DNA of 64,000 bases from Nemertoderma westbladi (GCA_032718475.1 JAUCBJ010007285.1:1-64000), one strand, 5' to 3'. Counted from the stretch's first letter, positions 10,243-23,121 are shown. Translations and numbers: made by a program. The notes: a model not told the origin generated them from the letters alone.

Positions 10243-11114
10243 TCAATCTGTATGGTGCAGTATATTACTAAGCATAGCTACCCCACCTACACTTTGTCCC
10301 AGTCCACCTGTCCCTCGGATCTGTCCAGTTCTCATAGCTGCATCTTGTAGTTTCTTCTGCATAACCATCAAACTCTCATCTTGACTAGACATGGTAGGCA
10401 TTGACACCATCTCTCCAGAAATCTGCCCAGAGTTTTCCATTTCAGAGTCAAAACTAATATTGCGAGCATTGGAACTCATTCCATGAACCATGGCTGGATT
10501 TCCCGGGGGATTCGAACTTCCGATCACCTCAGGTCGGATCTGTCGCAATAATCTCCGTTGGTGGAATATCTGGCACCGATTGATGTTGGAGTTGAGAAAC
10601 TGTTTGATTATGAACGAAATCACATTCATTAAGGAGTATGTCGTGCATACTCCGAGTACCAACAGGAGACTGTTAAGGAACCTGTATAGATAGGGGTTTA
10701 TTTTGTTCGTATAGTCTTCGGGGGCGACCTGGGAAGGAACAAAATCTCCAAACCCAATTGTTGTGAATGCAACAAAGCAAAAGTAAATAGAATCTATGTA
10801 AGTCCATCCTTCTATTCGATGGTAGAGAAGCGATGCGCTAGTTGCTATGATTACAACAGCCACTGAAAGATATAACAACACCCAATAGACAGATGGTTTC
10901 CAAGACTCAAATAGCTTTCGACTTCTGGAATTTTGGTCGAGCTGTCTTCGACGCAATGAGAACTTATAATGAGCTCTCCCAATAAAGGCAAAGATACTTA
11001 TTGCGCGTTCTAGAAACATATTGAAGAAAAGAATCGCCACAGAACAACCGAATACCCCATAGAAAATTAGAATAATCTTGCTGGGGGTTGTCAATGGTAT
11101 AGTCATGCCAAAAC
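10243..11114 (-). CDS. KCNK13: THIK-type two-pore potassium channel, exon 2
   Basis: Exon 2 begins after a TTTAG acceptor at 11116-11115 and completes the first filter (TIGFG). It then codes a segment typical of the family (FLIF-like IILIFYGVFGC, then ILFFNMFLERAI), an Arg-rich linker, TM3, the second pore with TTIGFGDFVPSQ, TM4 and a cytosolic tail of about 120 residues. The VAFTTIGFGD pore and NVISFIIKQ after TM4 are hallmarks of KCNK12/13 (THIK). Exons 1 and 2 total 1293 nt, giving 430 aa, the size of human THIK-2. Channels of this family carry background potassium current in the plasma membrane. KCNK12 and KCNK13 cannot be told apart here; the gene is probably pre-duplication. Confidence 0.88.
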
Positions 11115-13003
11115 CTAAAGATTAAAAAATACTGTATTAATGTACATTCAGATTAAATTCCCTAACTTTCTGTAATGGATTTCTCGTGCCTCTGGCACAA
11201 TAAGCGGCTTTGTATCTCTAAAGGTTACAAAAAATGCTGTATTGCCCCTTATTGTTTTGGTTTTTGGCTATCAATACTGTCATAAAAATATTTCCCACTA
11301 GTATACCTTCAATGACTTGTTATTTACGGACATCCACAACCCTTCTAAGATAGTGCAAAAATACAGTGATTTATGTTCTTTCCAAGCTGTTTATTGCTCC
11401 CTTCTGGCATATAAAAATAGTGTACTGTAACACCATAGAAAAACCTCTGGGAGGAGGAAAAAGAGAAACCGGGTGATGGGTGCTTTGAGTCCGTTAGGAT
11501 CCAAAGTATATCCTCAAAAATAATACAATCAAAAATATATAGTCCAAAATATACAGAAAAATACAGTATTTTTAGTCGTTTCGTTAAGCTAAAAAAACTC
11601 TGAAGAATATATAATCAAAAAGGTTATAGAAAATAAAAAAATCATAAGGTAAAATAGGTGAAAAAGTAGTAATAAACTGGGTGCAGCTTCACGCTATTGG
11701 AACTTAGTGATAGTGCACCAGGATACCGTCCGATTCCAAACAAGGGTGGGACCAATAGGACGCAAATGGTTAGCTGTTACATTTTGCCCTCAAAACTATA
11801 CCGTCGATCCTGGTGAGCCTGGGATTAACTATATAGCCAGCGGACAGAGTGCACAAGCACCACCGTAACTGACAAAGTCAAAGCCTATAGGGACACTGCC
11901 ACTTTGCCCCCAACACTAAATAGTCAGTCCTGGGACGAACTAAGTAGTCAGTGGACAGAGTGCGCGAGCGCTCTGGGGCTAGTCAGCCAAAGCTAAGTTC
12001 CCCAATGGGTCCAACTTAACTTCCCAACACCGCGAACCCGAAAGTACAGGGAAGCATGGTAAGAGAACAAAGTAATCCAATACCATAGATCAGAGCCTAG
12101 ATTAGCTGCCAAGACGGCCATCTACTAAGGCTGGTTTTTGTGACTGACTTTTTCGTCCAAATGTGGCCCCTTTTAAACCCGGTGTGGGGTCAATGTGAAG
12201 TTGACCCTAATTATCACCTAATCATAGTTTGTCTTTCCTGTGCAGTGGTTTGCGTTGAACACACGTAATTTTACGTAAGTTTTTAACACTGTAAGTTTTT
12301 ATTAGTTACTAAATATTCCCTTGTTAATGACTGGTGGGGTTAATACAATAAGGTGGAAGGGAATGTTGGCATAGTGGGGTCCAATGAGAGAAGGAAGGGA
12401 GTGTTTGTGTAGGACATTCCCTTAGTGGATGGCAGTAGCTCGCAGGGAAGCTAGCAATATTGTGGTTGGTAGATGAGTGAAGGGTGGAAAGGTGACTGGA
12501 TGGGAATAGGCCGTGATATTGGTTATGGATGGAGATGAGATATTGCGGCAAGAAAGGGGGAGGGGGAATAATTGTGTTGTGATTATTGCATTTCTAAATC
12601 AGAATCATGAAGGAGTGTATTTTTATATGTTTGCCTACAGAGGCGCGAAAAATCGTTCATTCACAAACTATCATTTGAAATTTTTGTAGACGTTTGTTTT
12701 TTTCAATCTGTGACTTATTATTTAACGTATTGCTTAATCTTTTGGACTTATTGTTTAACTTATTGCTTAATCTTTTTTACTTATTTTTGGTAATCTTTTT
12801 GGTACATTGCCCACAGAAAAAATTAAAAATTCATGGAGGTTTATACAAGAGGCCCATCACTTTCTAACAGAGATACTTTAATTTCTAGAATGATAATTGT
12901 ATCCCAACTGTTTCAACTCCAACTACAAAGTCATAATTGTCATATCTATTACTGTTATCGCCCCATAAAACCCATAAAAGCTATTAAACTGCAATAATCT
13001 TAC
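11115..13003 (-). other. Intron 1 of the K2P channel gene (1889 bp)
   Basis: The donor is GTAAGA at 13003 and the acceptor TTTAG ends at 11115; the intron splits the first Gly codon of the P1 filter (phase 1). Inside are low-complexity AT-rich DNA and a repeat-like stretch at about 11690-12010 with two diverged units sharing GGACAGAGTGC. No nested gene is seen. Confidence 0.8.
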
Positions 13004-13424
13004 CAATTGTAGAAACAACTGTGGATACAAAGTATAACGATCCTGAGAAATCCCACGGTTCCCGTGTGGAACTTGTATGTGAAATGAGACCGAAACTTTC
13101 GGCTCTTTGAAATATCTTTAAGAATTGATCGAGTTTCAAGTCATTCATTGTCGGATGTTGTTTTATAAATTCGGCTCTGTTAAGTTTATAAATCTCAATT
13201 TCATTCAAGGCATGTCCGCGCTCCAAGGCACCAAATATAAGCGCCCCAACGAGTACGTAAGATACTAAAACAATAAAGAGAAGAAGAAAACGACAATTGT
13301 CTACAGTGAGTATCTCTAGGTTAGTCCGGAGAGGTTTCGGAAGTTGGTTGGCTCGGTTCCGTAAACCTCCATTAGCCGTTGCCACATCGCGGTTAACGTT
13401 CGTACCTCCGTTACTCCCAGACAT
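13004..13424 (-). CDS. KCNK13: THIK-type two-pore potassium channel, exon 1
   Basis: The ATG at 13424 opens a 140-codon exon: a polar cytosolic N-terminus of about 40 residues, TM1 (about 45-68, with FIVLVSYVLVGALIFGALE), an extracellular cap region, then the pore-1 helix FVSTVVSTIG. The reading frame would stop soon after in intron sequence, so splicing at GTAAGA is required. Phase and length join perfectly to exon 2. The start is chosen as the first in-frame ATG before TM1. Confidence 0.88.
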
Positions 13425-15623
13425 TTATCTCACATAAATTCCATAGAAATAGAAAAGTTGATCATCAATTATGTTGATACAGGGCGAATATAAAATAACG
13501 TAAGTCTTTATTTAATTCAACACTGAATCACCATTTCATGCCTCTGTTAACTCGAGCATTCAAGTAACTTATATCAATCTGCCTGAGTAATGACAACAGA
13601 TTTCAATTACTTTAAAACAAAAAAATAAAGTATCACATAAAATAACTTTGTCTGATAAGAAACCAGAAGCAGAGTTCTTGCAGAATATATAACAGACTCT
13701 ATAACTTTATAAACAGTATAATCCATATAAAATTTGGTAATGAAATTGCAAAAACAAATGTTTTCTATGATTCTAATCCCTCTAATATTATGTTATCTAT
13801 TAGTAGGCATATTCCTTTGCAAACCATCCAATGGCAAAATCCTTCCTCCAAATGCCTTCCAATCACAACTTCTTTCATTCTTTTCCAAAATGTATTTTGA
13901 TTTTTATTCAATGCATTATGGAAAAAAAAACCGACAACAGTGAATGAAAAAAGGAATTCAAAGTATGATAATTCAGAATGAAATAATGTGGACAATATAG
14001 ACGACTCACACGTGTTTTTCAGTTAAAAATTTAGTGCGAATGATCGCCACCGTAAGCATAGTCTTTGGAAATTATCCATATTTCTTTATAAATTTATCCT
14101 AACACAAGAATCTTGAAGGCTGGTTTACATTCACAAAATTCTCAAGTGTATAAAATAGAAGTGGGGCTAAATATTTAAATATATATATATATATTTAAAT
14201 ATTAAATATATATATTAAATATTACCTAAATATTTACTGAAAGTTTATTATTAAATGATAAGCTTTGCATGCTCGAATATACTAAGTAGCACATTAAGTA
14301 GGATACAGTAAATATTACTGATGATATGAATACCTAAAAAAACATACAAATAATTCACACAAAACATAAAGAGTAAACTTAATAACTAAAAACTACCTCA
14401 ACTATGATATCATAAAACGTAGTGGTAATGGTCGGAAGAAATTGAATGGTAAAAGCGGCCCCGGTAGCAATAATTGGGTATAAGCGGATGAAAAGGATTA
14501 GCGTTGGTAGAAAGTTTGTGGAGAAACCCGTGGCATATGGTTCTAGCGACCACATCTCACGGGTCAAAGTTAGTCCATGATTTATTATATCAGTATGCTG
14601 CACTGCAGCTGCTATACATTATATATTATTTATTTTTTATTTACATTATATATTATAAAGAATGCAACACCGTAAATTTTGTCAATTTAAAAAATATAAA
14701 AACTCATAATAGGCCTATCTTAAATTGCCGAAGAACATAATATATGGCCTCCAGCGCATGGGAAACATGCTATATTAGGTTACTTGTTTCTGTTGGTTGA
14801 GTGGTCATTCAGAAAAATTCCCTCGCAAATTTTATCAGCAACGGAGACTTCTTGCATAGCTACGGCTGTCATGTAATAGCTGTCAATTAGAAATTATAGC
14901 TGATCGGGTGTATCAGATATAACTAGTATACTGATGAAAAAAAAAAATTTCGACCAAATCAAGCAGGTGAAAAATGACTTCAAAGTAAGCGACTTTTACA
15001 ATGAGTGCATAGGAACGGCCCTGTCGCTGGTTCCAGAAACTTCCAAACGATGTCTAGACCGACTATATCGACTATAAGGAACAATATGCAGAAATTTTAA
15101 TTATCTGTTTTGTAAAGTAACAGGACAAATTTGCATAGCAACTAGGTTAAATTAATCAACAACTATATCTAAAACAGTTATCCGCATTGTAAATTACTTT
15201 CTTTCTATCCCAACATGGACGGTGATTTGCAAAAATATATTAACCCATATTTTGGTCAATTTTAGAGTCATAGGCTGGGATGAGATGATTGAAAATCGTT
15301 TAATAAAAAAACCGGGAGTCGAAATCACGAATCAAAAACCGAAAAAATTACCAAATTATTCCATCCCGCATGTGTCAATTCCCTTCTTCATTTTGCAAAA
15401 ATATAATATTTAACCCACATTTTGAAACGAAAGAAACATATTAATACTTACAGTACAAAATCAACGACATTATTAAATAAATATTTAATAAACAAACAAA
15501 CCATTTTAAGGTTGTAGAATAACTGCGGTGTAACTGGAGCAATATCGTCGGGGTTGTAGCTATGATTGAACGCAAAAAATAAAATTATGATTCACCAATT
15601 AATAAGTCGGAATTCCAAACTAT
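13425..15623. other. Upstream flank of the channel gene; no gene recognised
   Basis: This should contain the channel promoter (minus strand, upstream of 13424), but I see no certain core element. There is an AT palindrome-rich microsatellite at 14176-14225. Short ORFs here lack family features. Confidence 0.5.
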
Positions 15624-16552
15624 CTATGCTTGAAATATAGAATAATTTGTGTGTATGGTTCGTGTCACTGAATCAAGTATAGTCACCTTAGGCGCCGCGT
15701 CAGGTGGTCGTGGACCCATAGGTGTCACCTGGTAGGCAGTGTCCATGAGGAAACATCGATTCCGGACAAGGGTGCGCCCAGACGGCATCTGGACAGTATA
15801 CTTCCCGTGGGAACCAGTCTCTACGACAGTTCTGGCGTGGTCCAACCTTTTGGTGGTTGGGTGCTCAACCCCTACCCGGGCACCTGCAGTGAGGGGTTCC
15901 AGGTTTTTAGCGCTGCGATTGTTCTGGGTGGTCCAGGCCGATTTGAGGGCTGGCGCAACCCGGTCTAGCTCCATCTGGGTTTCTTGTACTTTCCGGGCAA
16001 AGGCTGTATGATGGGCTGGGATGTGTGTCCGCTTATACGAATATGACACGCATCCGAATACGATGTCTGCAAGGGAGGAGCCACTCTCCCTGGGGCTGTT
16101 GCGTAATTCCAGGAGCCCCTCCAGAAACGCTTCGGATGTGATATTGCCTCCAGTTTTTATTACAAGGCGCTTTAGGGCCTTTACTGCCGATTCGGCATGC
16201 CCATTGCTTTGGGGGTACTCCGGTGACGACGCGACTGGTATGACCCCCCAGTCTGTAAAGAATCTCGTTGTTTCTGCCAATGTGAAAGGTGTTCCCCCAT
16301 CCAAGCGAAAACGGGTCGGAACTCCGTACCAGACAAACCAATCCCGTAGAGCTGTAACTGTCTGGTAGGAGGTGGGTGGGGCAGAAAACGAGTATACTTC
16401 CAGTCACCCAGAGTAAGTCCCCAGATATATCTGGATATACTGGAATGGTTCCTTTGTCTGGCTCGATCTGCCATCCAGACATGCGCTGCAAGCACCCACG
16501 GACGTCCAGACGTCATTAGTAATGCCCAGCCAGTATATGCACTGCCAGACAC
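15624..16552 (-). pseudogene. Gypsy A integrase
   Basis: The main open part is 16304-15624 (226 codons). It holds the end of the catalytic core, with a SPEYPQSNGHAESAVKALK box containing the third acidic residue, and a chromodomain-less C-terminal region. Upstream, 16552-16310 in other frames holds the start of the core. Frameshifts separate them. Confidence 0.65.
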
Positions 16553-16877
16553 ACTGCATAGACTTTTCTACACCCTGGTGTGGTGCATGGAGATGCGTGA
16601 GGGTTAGTTTCAGCTATGCTCTGGGAACAATGATGTGGTGGCCAAGCAGGGCCAGGTCCACATCCGTGGTTAATTGGTCACGGACAGACCAGTATATGTT
16701 TACTGATGGGTTTGTCCAGGTAGATTCTGGAAAACCAGACTCGATAGCTGTGACTAGAGCATTATAGTCTGGGTCATCCCAAGCCACTTGGGCGAGTTCG
16801 TTGAGAACGGGATCCGCGAGTTGTGCAGAGTTGGACCCGGTAATGTTCGCAGCAATCTGTTGGGTGATGGCGCGGAT

Positions 16878-18042
16878 TTATGTCGCCACGATGTCTTCTG
16901 GTGTTGGATCATTGACAGGGGAGCGGGACAGCGCATCGGCGATGGCGTGGTCCTTCCCCTTGGTCCATGTAGTGGTGAACTGGTAGGGAGCCAGTTTCGT
17001 TTTGAGCAGCTGGAGGTGCGCGTTATCGGTCGCATCCACCGTATATTTGTCGATTATCATCACCAAAGGCTGGTGGTCGATGATAAGGTTGAAGTGTGGG
17101 AGGCCGAGGAGATACATTCGGCATTTCTAGATTGCCCACACCACGACGAGCAGCTCAAGTTCCACCATGGCATAGCGGGCCTCTGTCTTGGTGATAAACC
17201 TGGAGCCGCACTCAACTACCTCCCAATCCTCGCCGTGTAGCTGGAGGAGGGTGTAGCCGAGTCCTTTCAGTCGGGAAGTGTCCGTTACTAGGTGGGTCTC
17301 CCAGGAGGTACCAAACGGGACGAGGGCAGGTGGTGAAGATAGAGCCAATTTGGTGGCCTTGAATGCGTATTCATGGTCCCCCGTCCAGATGAAGGTCTGC
17401 CGAGAATGAAGAGAGTTGCTCTACAAGTCCAAGAAAGCTGCGGAGATTGGTAATGTTTCCGGGGCGCAGGAAGTCAGTGATTGCTTTGAGTTTCTCTGGG
17501 TCAGCCTGTATCCCTGAGGCACCAACAATGTACCCAGTGAATTTAACCTCAGTTTAGGTGTACTGAACCTTCCCCGGGTGCAGCGTAATACCGTGGGTAT
17601 GGCACCGCTCCATAAACCGCATGATATTCAACATGTGCTCCTCTATCGTGTCGTCGTATAGAAGCATATTGTCCACAACTTTTATGAGGTTGGGGAGTCC
17701 ACGGAGTGCATCGTCGCCCCTCTGGTTGAACTCGTCGCTAGACGAACTCAGCCTCATTACGCTGCGAGTATGTTGGTACCAGCCCCAGGGTGTTGAAAAG
17801 GTTTTGAGGTGTTGAGACTCCTTGTCTAGGGGAACCTGCCAGTAGCAACTAGCAGCGTCGAAAATGGAAAACACCTTAGCGGTGGAGGAGATGCCGACGA
17901 CTGCCAGCCGTGGGTTCGGCGTAGGATAATACGGCTGCTGGACCTGTGAGTTTAGGTGGCAAAGGTCCACGCACCTTTGCAGGTTTCCATTAGGTTTCGG
18001 CGCCACCGTCATGGGATGGGCCCATTCCGTAGGTTCCTCCAC
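16878..18042 (-). pseudogene. Gypsy A reverse transcriptase and RNase H
   Basis: 18042-17554 has the RT landmarks TEWAHPMTVAPKPNG and FSIFDAASCYWQVPL. The catalytic box is degenerate: it reads VVDNMLLYDD where YVDD would be expected. RNase H pieces follow at 17348-17130 (VTDTSRLKGLGYTLLQ) and 17117-16880, with a terminal TKGKDHAIADALSRSP typical of the gypsy RNase H end. Several frameshifts. Confidence 0.7.
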
Positions 18043-18389
18043 ATGGGTGATAACGTCCTACCGCTCCAGGTTGTCGAGGAGTTCCTTCACCTCATCCCGC
18101 AGTGCAAATGGGATGGATCATACGTCATTGATATGGAACAGTTTGGCCCCGTCCTTCAGCTGTATGTGCATGGGCGGGCCATGCATCGTTGGAAGAGGGG
18201 TGGAGTCGTTGTCGAAAACATTGCTGAACTTGTAGAGGAGGTCATCCCGGGAGCGGATCGCTGGGGGTGGAGTGACGGATGCGATGGTTCCACGGCTATG
18301 TAGGGGAGCCGGGAAGGTGAGTGGAAGAATGTCCAGGTCCTGGATGGTCTTCTTTGAGAGGATTAGTCCATCGGATTCTGGAGAGATGA

Positions 18390-19652
18390 TCAGCTCTGTG
18401 GCAGCCGCGCCATTGTCTGGGAGGGAATGGCAAACCCTTCTATTAAGTTTCCCGATCCTGGAATCCGTGAGGCTGACAGTGATGTAGTCGAGTTCGCAGG
18501 TTGTATCCTTAGTGTTGCTGGTGACACTGTTGATACTTTAGTGGTGGTACACGGTGGATACTTTCTTCTTGCCACAGGTGTGGCACCTAACATTCTTTGC
18601 GGGACAGACCATGGCCCCCCTGTGGGGTTCCCCACCACAGTTCCTGCAACCGTGGTCCTTAGGGGTCTGTCATGCGGGGTCGGGGATGGGTTTCGAGAGC
18701 TTGTCCGGTTGTGCGAGGTTGCCGGCTTCTGGGCGCAGACCGCTCGTGTCTATACATAGACAGTTTATTGATGGTGATGGTCTGCTCACTTGCCTCAACA
18801 TTTTGCATGATCCACATGCAGTCCTTGAGTGTTGGTTGTGGCATAACCTTAAGGAGTTCAGTTCTGGTATCTGAACATCGTAGGCCCACGAGGATTTGAG
18901 TTACGATTTGCCGATCACGGCAGTGCCCGCAGAGCTAAATAGTGTCTGTGAGGTCCTCCAGGGCCACGCAGAAGGAATCGAAACCCCCCAGTTGTACCCT
19001 GCTGATGCTTGTGAAACTTTATCGCATTGATTGTGATACTCCGCTTGGAGCGAAGATAATCCTGGAGTGCATCGAGGATTGTTTCAGTGGGTGTGTCATC
19101 CACATCGATGTCCACATGGAGCGTGATGCGGATCGTCTCCTGTAGGCTGCTACCAAGGGTGGCTATGAGCACATAAACTTGTTCGGCCCAGGGGAACGTA
19201 GCGACTTGTTGTCAGTGGGCATAGACCATCCACGCCTGTCTCCACCGACTAAATGTGGAGAACTCGACGTCCACCTCGATCTTCTCCATCGTGGATATGT
19301 CAACAACCCGGTGTCGGGGGGCTGGGTTAGAGGCGACATTCGCATATGTTGGTGGGGCCATGGGAGGTCCTGGTACCGGGACTGTGGTCCCTGCCACCGT
19401 ACCAGGTTGCAAAGCTGCTATGAGGTGTGCAAGGTGGTCGTCTGCAGCTGCCTGTTGCTGTAACAACATATGAGTCATTGCAGCTTGGGTTGCAGCTTGG
19501 TGTTGGGCGAGAATCGGGGCAAGGTCGTTCATCCTTATGAAGGAGGAGGGAGAGGGGCTGCCTCCTGCTCAGGCCTCAATAGTTTCGTTGCTGCTGATTG
19601 TTTGGGACCGGGTGTCGTTCTCCAAAAGTTTATCTGTGTCAGAGTCAGACAT
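18390..19652 (-). pseudogene. Gypsy A gag and nucleocapsid remnants
   Basis: A candidate gag ATG is at 19652. Open pieces at 19532-19212 and 19172-18915 read a gag-like helical protein with FSRWRQAWMVYAH and ALQDYLRSKRSI. Pieces at 18889-18390 continue towards the nucleocapsid, with knuckle-like Cys clusters in other frames near 18560-18660. There are several stops. Confidence 0.5.
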
Positions 19653-19700
19653 ATTGTACCGGTAGGAGTTCTGAATCCTGTCAGGGTTCGGGTTCTGAAA

Positions 19701-20018
19701 CGTACTGCGCCATGTGGGGGTATCTGCTATGCTGCGCAACAGCAGCGATGAACAAACTGAATTAGAGCAGACACATATATATTGCTGTAAATATTACAGT
19801 GTTACCCGAGCATCCTAAGTCGCACATGGTACACTATCCAGCTATCTGTACAGCTGAAAGTACACAGCTGAGTATCTGAGTCTGGCAAGTATCAATGTCT
19901 TCTGAGTATCAAGTATCTGAGTTTGGCAATCAATGTCTTCCCTAATTAAGCCTACTGATTATGGCCGAGCCTCCGATATGGTGCGAGCCATTGTATCACC
20001 ACACTATAGTCCACGACA
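19701..20018 (-). repeat. Gypsy A 5' LTR (19713-20018, tentative start) and primer-binding site
   Basis: On the minus strand the LTR ends CCCCACA at 19713 and is followed directly by TGGCGCAGTACG (19712-19701), which has the TGG start expected of a tRNA primer-binding site. The proposed left end, TGTCGTGG at 20018, is the nearest TG giving a plausible 306-bp LTR; it is weakly supported because no second LTR is available. Confidence 0.45.
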
Positions 20019-20774
20019 TTGTATAATAAATTGTTATGAGTCAATGAAACAATAATATAATAAATAATACAAGTATAGATAGGTATACACAATTAAAATT
20101 TAGCAATTAAGTATTTAAAACAACTCACCCCCCCCCCCCCTCTATCTACTTACACCCTATCCAACCAACACAGATCTGGCCAGGCGCTGGAAGCAAGCTT
20201 ATAAGGCACCTGGCAAGTCTAGAAATTCATCCGTTGATAACGTTAAGTTTATATTTTAAGTTGGATTTATATATTAAAGTAAATAAATTAAATGAACTGT
20301 TTGTGACATGAATAATCCCTTAGACATTTTTTATGTATTTTTTATATAGCAGAATATTCTTTAACTTTAGTTTATATTTGTATATATTAGGATGCCGGCA
20401 AGGTGACATTGGGAGTTGAGTGCTTCCAGTGCTTCTATAGTAACTGCTATTCAAATTACTACAACATCTCCCTTAATACAACAACAAATATTAGCAAGTC
20501 GAAGTCACCCCCCCCCCCCCCCCACCCTCCTAATTTTTTCAAATTTCAATCATATGCAACAAAACCAGATCTAATTTCAATCAAAGTGTGGTGACCAACC
20601 CAAGGAAAGCGCAGCCGTGGAAAATTCTGAGCTATTTCGATACAACAAGCCGCTAAAAATCGTCTATTTCGCATTATTTAACCACCTACATCGGCTTTAT
20701 TTTTCGTCTTTGGAATGTAATCTGGATATCATTAGAACCGCGTTCATCTACAGATTCCTAATCAGAAATGGATG
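20019..20774. other. Unclassified AT-rich DNA with two poly-C tracts
   Basis: C runs at 20128-20140 and 20508-20523. No gene seen. Confidence 0.5.
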
Positions 20775-21530
20775 GCACGAGGTAGCCCTCCCATCATCAT
20801 TATGATAATCTAAGGACGACAGGCGTAGAACATAGTCAACAACAATTTTGGACAAGAATGATGCCCTCCCAACAACTAAAACTATTCCACACTTACTACT
20901 AATACAACGATCGGCATGCTGCATTGCAGCTGCATTATATATATATATATATATATTACATATATATATTGAGAATGCTGTGCCGGCTTGTCGACAAAAT
21001 TGCGTCGCCACACCATCCTATCACCCCATCACACCATCCTGACATTCGCTAGATCATCCGCATCTTCAAGGCCAGTGTCCTTCAAGATGCGTCTCAAGAA
21101 ACTGATAGGCTGTCCACCATGCTTATTCACTCCATGTGGCTGCCAAAGCACAAGTTTATGCACTGGCTGGTCCTCACGGCGAAAGCAATGTCCTGCAAAG
21201 CGGAGGCGGCTTTGTTCTAGTGTCAAGCTTGGGGGAACCAATGAGACACGTACAATGTTATATAGTATCTGGTTGAAGATGCGTGCATTGTATTTGACGC
21301 AGTGAACCCGGCGTAGCATTCCTGTGGATGTGCCATCCAGAGATTTGGTGTCCTCAGCAGTTAGAGGCTAGCATGGACTCCCATAGAGGAGTACTGGAAC
21401 TAATGCTGCTCTAAAGAATCGGACCTTATGTTTCCGATGAATTCTATGTGACTTCCAAATCCTGGAAAGCCCATTCATACATGACTTCCGGATTCTTGAT
21501 CCCAGGTAACGGAAGTCGTCCACATGCATT
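20775..21530 (-). mobile_element. LINE 3' fragments, two pieces
   Basis: 20905-21530 is the reverse complement of the LINE 3' region, from its CYLGSWI segment (LINE about 6190) to its 3' end and (TAG)n-like tail near 20890. The adjacent 20775-20850 matches a different LINE part (about 5877-5935, the start of the RT palm). A (TA)n stretch lies at 20937-20965. There are at least two insertions or one rearrangement. Confidence 0.7.
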
Positions 21531-21641
21531 ACGAAATAAATTGATTGAACTGTAGTATTTTACTATATTGCTTCCATAATTACTGCGATTCAAATTATTG
21601 TACTCTTCAAATTCGGAATCTTCTGCCTTACTTATAATATT
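21531..21641. repeat. Left part of an older repeat into which the BEL element inserted
   Basis: Similar to 61105-61165 and 61281-61295 (shared TACTATATTGCTTCCAT and GTACTCTTCAA words). The last five bases, ATATT (21637-21641), are the target duplication of the BEL element. Confidence 0.6.
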
Positions 21642-21979
21642 TGTTCGCGGTATTTCAACTTTCCATAACGCGAGTTGAATATTTTTGTATTTTATTAAAA
21701 TTGATTATTCCGATATTACTACTGGGTGCGGGACCATGGGTTTTGGGCACATTCAATAAACTGGGGGTGATTTATGGGCGAACTTTGGGGCAACTTACAG
21801 GGTACGGGAATAATTTCATAGTTATAAGGGCCAGGGGGGATGGAAAATGCAAGCAGTATTCAGGTTAGCCTGAGTACTATTAGGCCCTGGCCAACTTCCT
21901 GCTGCCTGTAGGGGTGGATTTGGTAATGTGCCAGGCCTAAAGGACAAGGACTGCCCTTAGCGGTCCCTGGCCAACGGCA

Positions 21980-22844
21980 GCTACTACGAGCCTGAAAAGG
22001 ACTCGGAACGCTGACTGTTTGTGTCAGGGATTTGCGACGGGCACCGACGGCCCCTTAGTAGCCAAGCCGTTCTGGGTCTCGATGATCGAACCCCGGGGTT
22101 CGTGAGGGGTGGAGCGGACACGCGAACAGGTGGCCAACTTAAGACTGCCCCCTGACCTAAGCCGTACTGGTTCTCGATGACCGATCCCTTCGGGGTTCGT
22201 GAGGGGTGGGACGGACATGCGAAAGGGCTGGCCACAGGACTGGTTTGACAAGGACTGCCCTTAGCGGTCCCTGGCCAACGGCAGCTACTACGAGCCTGAA
22301 AAGGACTCGGAACGCTGACTGCTTGTGTCAGGGATTTGCGACGGGCACCGACGGCCCCTTAGTAGCCAAGCCGTTCTGGGTCTCGATGATCGAACCCCGG
22401 GGTTCGTGAGGGGTGGAGCGGACACGCGAACAGGTGGCCAACTTAAGACTGCCCCCTGACCTAAGCCGTACTGGTTCTCGATGATCGTTCCCTTCGGGGT
22501 TCGTGAGGGGTGGGACGGACATGCGAAAGGGCTGGCCACAGGACTGGTTTGACAAGGACTGCCCTTAGCGGTCTCGGGTCAACTGCAGCTACTACGAGCC
22601 TGAAAAGGACTCGGAACGCTGACTGCTTGACTGTGATTTGCGACGGGAACCGACGACAGACCCCTTAGCCAAGCCGTTCTGGTTCTCGATGATCGTTCCC
22701 TTCGGGGTTCGTGAGGGGTGGAACGGACACGCGACGGGGTCGAAAGACAAAGGACTAGACTCGACTAGACTCTACTGGCCTACCGACTGTTCGGAGCAGT
22801 TTCTCGGCTGCCAAAGCGACTACGAGCCTGAAAAGGACTCGGAA
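21980..22844 (+). repeat. Recurrent 32-nt word, LTR copies
   Basis: Core GAGCCTGAAAAGGACTCGG. Full 32-nt copies start at 21980, 22284 and 22588; a partial one is at about 22818-22844. Matching copies are in the 3' LTR (32498, 32802, 33106, partial 33335) and in the inverted LTR. The same word lies inside two coding ORFs at 25406 and 29583. Confidence 0.9.
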
Positions 22845-23121
22845 AGCCTAGGTGGTTGGGTTTCTGTGATGAACTGACGGACCCCTAGCCAAGCCGTTCT
22901 GGTTCTCGATGATCGAACCCTTCGGGGTTCGTGAGGGGTGGAACGGACACGCGAACGGGTCCACCGACACGACAGACTCCTAGCCAAGCCGTACTGGTTC
23001 TCGATGACCGAACCCTTCGGGGTTCGAGAGGGGTGGTACGGATACGCGACAGAGTCTACCGACTGGACCGACCCTTAGCCAAGCCGTGCTGGTTCTCGAT
23101 GATCGTTCCCTTCGGGGTTCG
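22087..23121 (+). repeat. Array of eight stem-loop modules in the LTR
   Basis: Palindromes at 22087-22102, 22182-22199, 22391-22406, about 22486-22503, 22696-22713, 22914-22931, 23009-23026 and 23104-23121. The best form is CGAACCCTTCGGGGTTCG, a 7-bp stem closed by C(UUCG)G. Two copies are loopless 16-bp palindromes. In others one or more left-arm bases differ, which weakens the stem. Confidence 0.8.

Larger units (their letters stand above)
15624..20018 (-). mobile_element. Ty3/gypsy-like LTR retrotransposon A, decayed
   Basis: On the minus strand the order is LTR (20018-19713), PBS, gag, RT, RNase H and integrase, ending at 15624. All frames are broken. I find no matching 3' LTR in 15400-15620, so the element is truncated or its 3' LTR has decayed. 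Confidence 0.75.

Noticed and set aside
22069-23121. Pol III B-box-like GGTTCGA words in the LTR modules
   Set aside because: No partnered A box at the right spacing and no T-run terminator; the palindrome explains the word better.
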